Assembly (NCBI GenBank): GCA_013365365.1
Contig: JABVXU010000158.1
Coordinates: forward strand, 1 to 64,000
Direction of reading: 5' to 3'
Length of the DNA: 64,000 bases
Source of the DNA: Cruorifilaria tuberocauda
Lineage: Eukaryota; Nematoda; Chromadorea; Rhabditida; Onchocercidae
In this document: positions 60,419-64,000 of the stretch, one piece after another
How positions within the stretch are numbered: the stretch's first letter is position 1
How the letters are laid out: each line of letters begins with the position of its first letter
Translations under genes and position numbers: made by a program
Notes under the pieces: generated by a model
What the model saw: only the letters and a program-made list of their open reading frames with translations
The model's database searches: none
What the model was told of the DNA's origin: nothing

Positions 60419-62893
60419 ATGGACAAGTGGAAGTGCACGAAGACCTCAGGTGTAGTTTTACTTACTCCTAAGGAAACGACCCTTTTGTCAGTATTTCGTA
60501 CCTCGACAGCATTTCGTATTTGTTTCATCGCCATGCTACTATCCACCGCATCCACTCTTCATAGTGTAATGTTAACAGCCGATCAACATCAACAAAACGA
60601 GGTTGCCGACTGTACACAAACTGATCTCTCATCAGCATCAGGTTATTTCAAATATTCAATATTTCACCATTAGTGTTCGAAAATATCGTCCTCAGTTGTC
60701 ATATGCGGCTGCACGTTCACGCATTTCCCCAGACTACTGAGATTTGACACCACATTTCAAATTTCAGTTTTTAATCAATGAGATAAAATTTTAAAGCCGT
60801 TTTTCAGAAAGCGAACTGTTAAGCTGTAGGCGTCATTATCGCTCCTTACTGCAAAAGATCAATGGCGAACTGGCACGTTTATCACGTCAGAAACGCTATT
60901 CACCCTTATCAGCATCACTACCCAACCTGGGATCGCCATTTTTCATGGATCGTCTTAATACTATACGTTTGTCACGTGAAGAGGAACTGAATCGTACGCT
61001 TGCTGAAGCTAATGACGAAGAAATTCTCCAAAAACGGCGTAGACCATTCATTCCAAGAGTAATATTTTGTGGTGTAAAGGTTTTGATATTGTTAAAAATT
61101 AAAGAGCCCAAAATTTTTGGCCACGTGTAGCATCCCTCATGTCATTTCAGAGAAACAGTACAGCTGAAGAATGTCGCCAATTATCGCAACAAGAGTTGGT
61201 TACTGAGCTAAAGCAGAAAGGTACATATAACCCCGATTTGATGGCATGGGATGCTTCTGGAATTATTCGTTTCTTGGATCGTTCTATTGGTGATCAGTAT
61301 GAAGTAAGCGTATTACATGTAATATTAGACAGAAAAGTGACGACTAAATTATTTAAAAAATTAGAAATTTTTTAGAATATTTAACAACTGACCAATGTTG
61401 CAGAGACAATCGAAAACTCGTCCAAGTGTCGAGGAAACAATGGAGCGTAATGTGGAAGCACTGGAACGGATATTGTCGGAATTGAATATTGAATGTGATG
61501 TACGTTCACCTTCGGTAATTTCGCGGCTACAAAATCTGACATCGTAAGAGTTCACTACATATCTCACGTATTCTACTACAATCGTCACTTCTTTAAAATT
61601 TTCTACTCAAATACTCTTTTTTTAATTTTCGTAAGTGAATAACATATCTTCTAATTTGCTGAGAATCCATTAAAATGATGGCATCTGTGCCATTCAGTAA
61701 CAAACATGGAATCGTTCCGGAGAAGAAAAATCAAAAATAGCACAATAAATTCATAATTTGCATGCTTTTGCAATAATCTTTTAAATAAGGATGTTAAAGA
61801 AAAGTACTGATTTACAGATTCTTACAAGAGAGTCTTATCATAATATCATTATACCGTAAGAATCCATATTTCTCCGGTTTAGCAATGAAGACCATATTTT
61901 GCAATACTTTTGGTAGGTTGTTTCTTTTTTATACTTCCATGTGATAAGTTTAGAAATGTGTATAGGACAGAAAGTCGACGAACGGTTATATCGCCATCCA
62001 TACGTATGATGGATTCCGAGTTAGAGCGAAACAAGCGTGGAACTGCTGAAAGTGTCATCGATTCGTTGATAGCATCGGGGGCTGTTGATGCTTACACCAA
62101 AGGAGATTTAATAATGCGTAAACGCCAGAAACTTATTGGTTATTTTTCGGTTTGCTCTCTTTATACAGGGTTTATCACTTGCATCTCGGAATTTCTGAAA
62201 GTCCTACCGTAGGTTTTTGCTAAGCTAAAAAACTTTCAATAAATTAGTTTCGTTGAAACCTCGAGAAATTATTTTGATAACCTAAATGTGTTGCTTGATT
62301 ATTTGTGTTTAAACTCTAATTTCATAGAAATTTCAGGGGATGTTCACGTGATACCGTTTGGATGTGATAAGCGAGGTGGTGAGGAAGACGGTTACCTGAG
62401 GTTATGTGGTGCTTGTCAGGCAATACGTCGATTACCGGATACATTTTTTCCACCGTTTATTAACGAAGTCATGTGTGATGATGACAAAGCTTGTCTTTAT
62501 TTTTATGATTTCCGTGCGTTTGCGTTTCTTCTCAATTCATCTAAATCACAGCGTGCATTGAAACAGTGTATTTTATTTTGCTACACAGACTTTAGGTGTA
62601 ATATCATTGGTCCACTATATTTCTGCAATTGATATCCATACTGTATCATCCTCTGTTTTGTCATGCAATTCTGAATGATGAAGTTGTTGTCGAGTTAATT
62701 TAGTTGCATTCAAATGAAGAATTACATTTCAGCTCATGGAAAGTGCACGCAGAAGCATATGAATTTCGTTGTGTTGAAGAACGTTGGTACAGACGATTGT
62801 CAGATATGGCAAAAATTCAATCTTAATGTACGAGTTTCCTGCGAATGTTTTGTTGGTTTGTTATTTTGTGATATATTGATGAAGATGATGTAA
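60419..62893 (+). CDS. Secreted protein with a C-terminal Trunk/PTTH-like cysteine-rich domain
   Basis: Exons: 60419-60641, 60808-61058, 61151-61303, 61404-61543, 61966-62138, 62337-62513, 62733-62893, joining in frame to 425 residues. A hydrophobic stretch near residues 32-50 (FRICFIAMLLSTASTLHS) is a signal or anchor; a start at 60533 would make it shorter. A long charged pro-region follows with candidate basic cleavage sites (SRQKR, QKRRR, MRKRQK). The last 110 residues hold about ten cysteines: CGACQAIRRLPDTFFPPFIN, then EVMC, HGKC, DDCQIWQKFNL and VRVSCECF. The order (early cysteine pair, LP..FFPPF.NEV.C, late W and terminal V.VSCEC) resembles the cystine-knot domain of Trunk/PTTH-type ligands. 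In insects these are proteolytically activated ligands of the Torso receptor tyrosine kinase. Homology here is pattern-based inference. Confidence 0.75.
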
Positions 62894-64000
62894 ATTTAGC
62901 CATTTCGTTATTAAATTTAAGTAATTAAAGTAATTACGATTCAAAGAATTCAAATTAATAAATCCAAGACCCAATAAGTAATTTTGTTGAATATGTGCTA
63001 GAAAAGAGCAAGACAACACTGCGTGAATCGGACTTGTATTAACACATATCGTTTGATATAGTTACTAGAAATCACTTTTTAAAGAATTAAAGAAAAATCA
63101 TCCTCTTTATTGATTATTTTTTAGCAATCATAGCTGAGTCTAGCGCCTAGTCTGTAATGCTGTTGTAAAACATTTGTGAATTGAAGACTTTTTGGGCCTG
63201 CTTAGCATTTCCTGAGAAATATAATTATTATAACTTGGAACTCATCGTAAATCAGTATTTGCAGATGAGATGTCATTCTTTGCAAAGTATGTTTGAGAAT
63301 TGGACTATACAAAGGAACTAGTTTGAAGTGGATGTGAAGCGGTTTATTAAAAACCAACTTGAAATTTCTAATCAGTATTACTGGAAAAGAATACACTACC
63401 CATTGTCTTCATGCCATAATTTTGTACAGAATTTGTACATAAAATCTAGATTTTGTTCTTTTATCCTTCCTGAACTTATCCAATTCTGTGAAATTGAATG
63501 ATATATTTGAGTAACAACTGTGGTATTTCGATACATCAATATTCGGTTAATATAATACAAAGTGAGGCATTCCACAAAATTGGGAAATTATGGTGAATCT
63601 TATAATTTCTTTCAAACGCTACTCGACCTTTTCACAGAAACTGTTTCTTCCCTCTTACATGGTTCTCTGAAATGTCTTTCCTGTGTTTCCACAATGTTTA
63701 ACATTTTAATCTAATTCAATTTCGTAGATGGAAGATGTAATGGCATTTATGTGAATGCTGCCGTTTTTAGAACAAAAACTTTTGTTGTTATTTTTGATTA
63801 GATCGACTGGATGTTTTAGTGTTTTGTAGTTATTACGTGTAGTTCAGAAATCTTACCATTTGTTGTCTATTATTACTGTTAAGTTTTGATGGCCATAGAC
63901 TCACTTGTTATTGAATCCAACCTATTCCACAGTTTGGTTTGAGATCGGTCAAGTAAGTTGTTTTAAACTGCATTATTGGAAATTTTAATCATTCAGTCAT
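62894..64000. other. Right-edge 3' flank
   Basis: AT-rich sequence following the stop codon of the Trunk-like gene. No coding exon, repeat or RNA gene could be supported. Confidence 0.4.

Overview
The window looks like nuclear DNA of a nematode, most likely a clade III / filarial-type worm. The sequence is AT-rich. Genes are split into many small exons by short introns with TTTCAG-type acceptors. Several first coding exons sit just behind a TTTCAG acceptor with no matching upstream exon, as expected for spliced-leader trans-splicing. There is no rRNA, tRNA, CRISPR array or prokaryotic signature. All gene models below were built by hand from reading-frame continuity, splice consensus and phase agreement.

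Layout, left to right. (1) 732-1116 (+): 3' end of an unidentified gene that runs into the start of the next one. (2) 1126-5409 (+): SPT2-type histone chaperone, 11 exons. (3) 8531-13814 (+): secreted, membrane-anchored PAN/zona-pellucida matrix protein, 18 exons. (4) 16239-18968 (-): two sets of coding-like exons of unknown family, each with a one-base frame break, and an 81-bp tandem duplication that copies most of an exon together with its splice donor. (5) 26508-32724 (+): class A peptide GPCR with a long extracellular N-terminus and a DRC motif in place of DRY. (6) 35840-40768 (+): large proline-rich, probably nuclear protein, with a candidate GC-AG intron. (7) 43579-45410 (+): two-RRM hnRNP A/B-type protein whose 3' structure is ambiguous. 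(8) 46133-46886 (+): 3' exons of an unknown gene. (9) 47584-51447 (-): F-box/leucine-rich-repeat protein, 10 exons. (10) 52-59 kb (-): several small, unassigned exon groups. (11) 60094-60368 (+): short exon pair of unknown identity. (12) 60419-62893 (+): secreted protein with a C-terminal cysteine-knot-like domain resembling Trunk/PTTH-type ligands.

The seven best models have phase-compatible exon sets and uninterrupted frames, except at the 3' end of the hnRNP gene. They total roughly 10 kb of coding sequence. They serve chromatin, RNA handling, ubiquitin ligation, neuropeptide reception, apical matrix and extracellular signalling; no common pathway is evident, so this reads as an ordinary mixed chromosomal segment. 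The most unusual observations are the perfect 31-bp hairpin at 28990-29054, the exon-plus-donor tandem duplication at 16810-16970, the clustering of one-base frame breaks at T homopolymers in the unidentified genes only, the overlap of a stop codon with the next gene's trans-splice site near 1110, and the Trunk-like secreted protein at the right edge.
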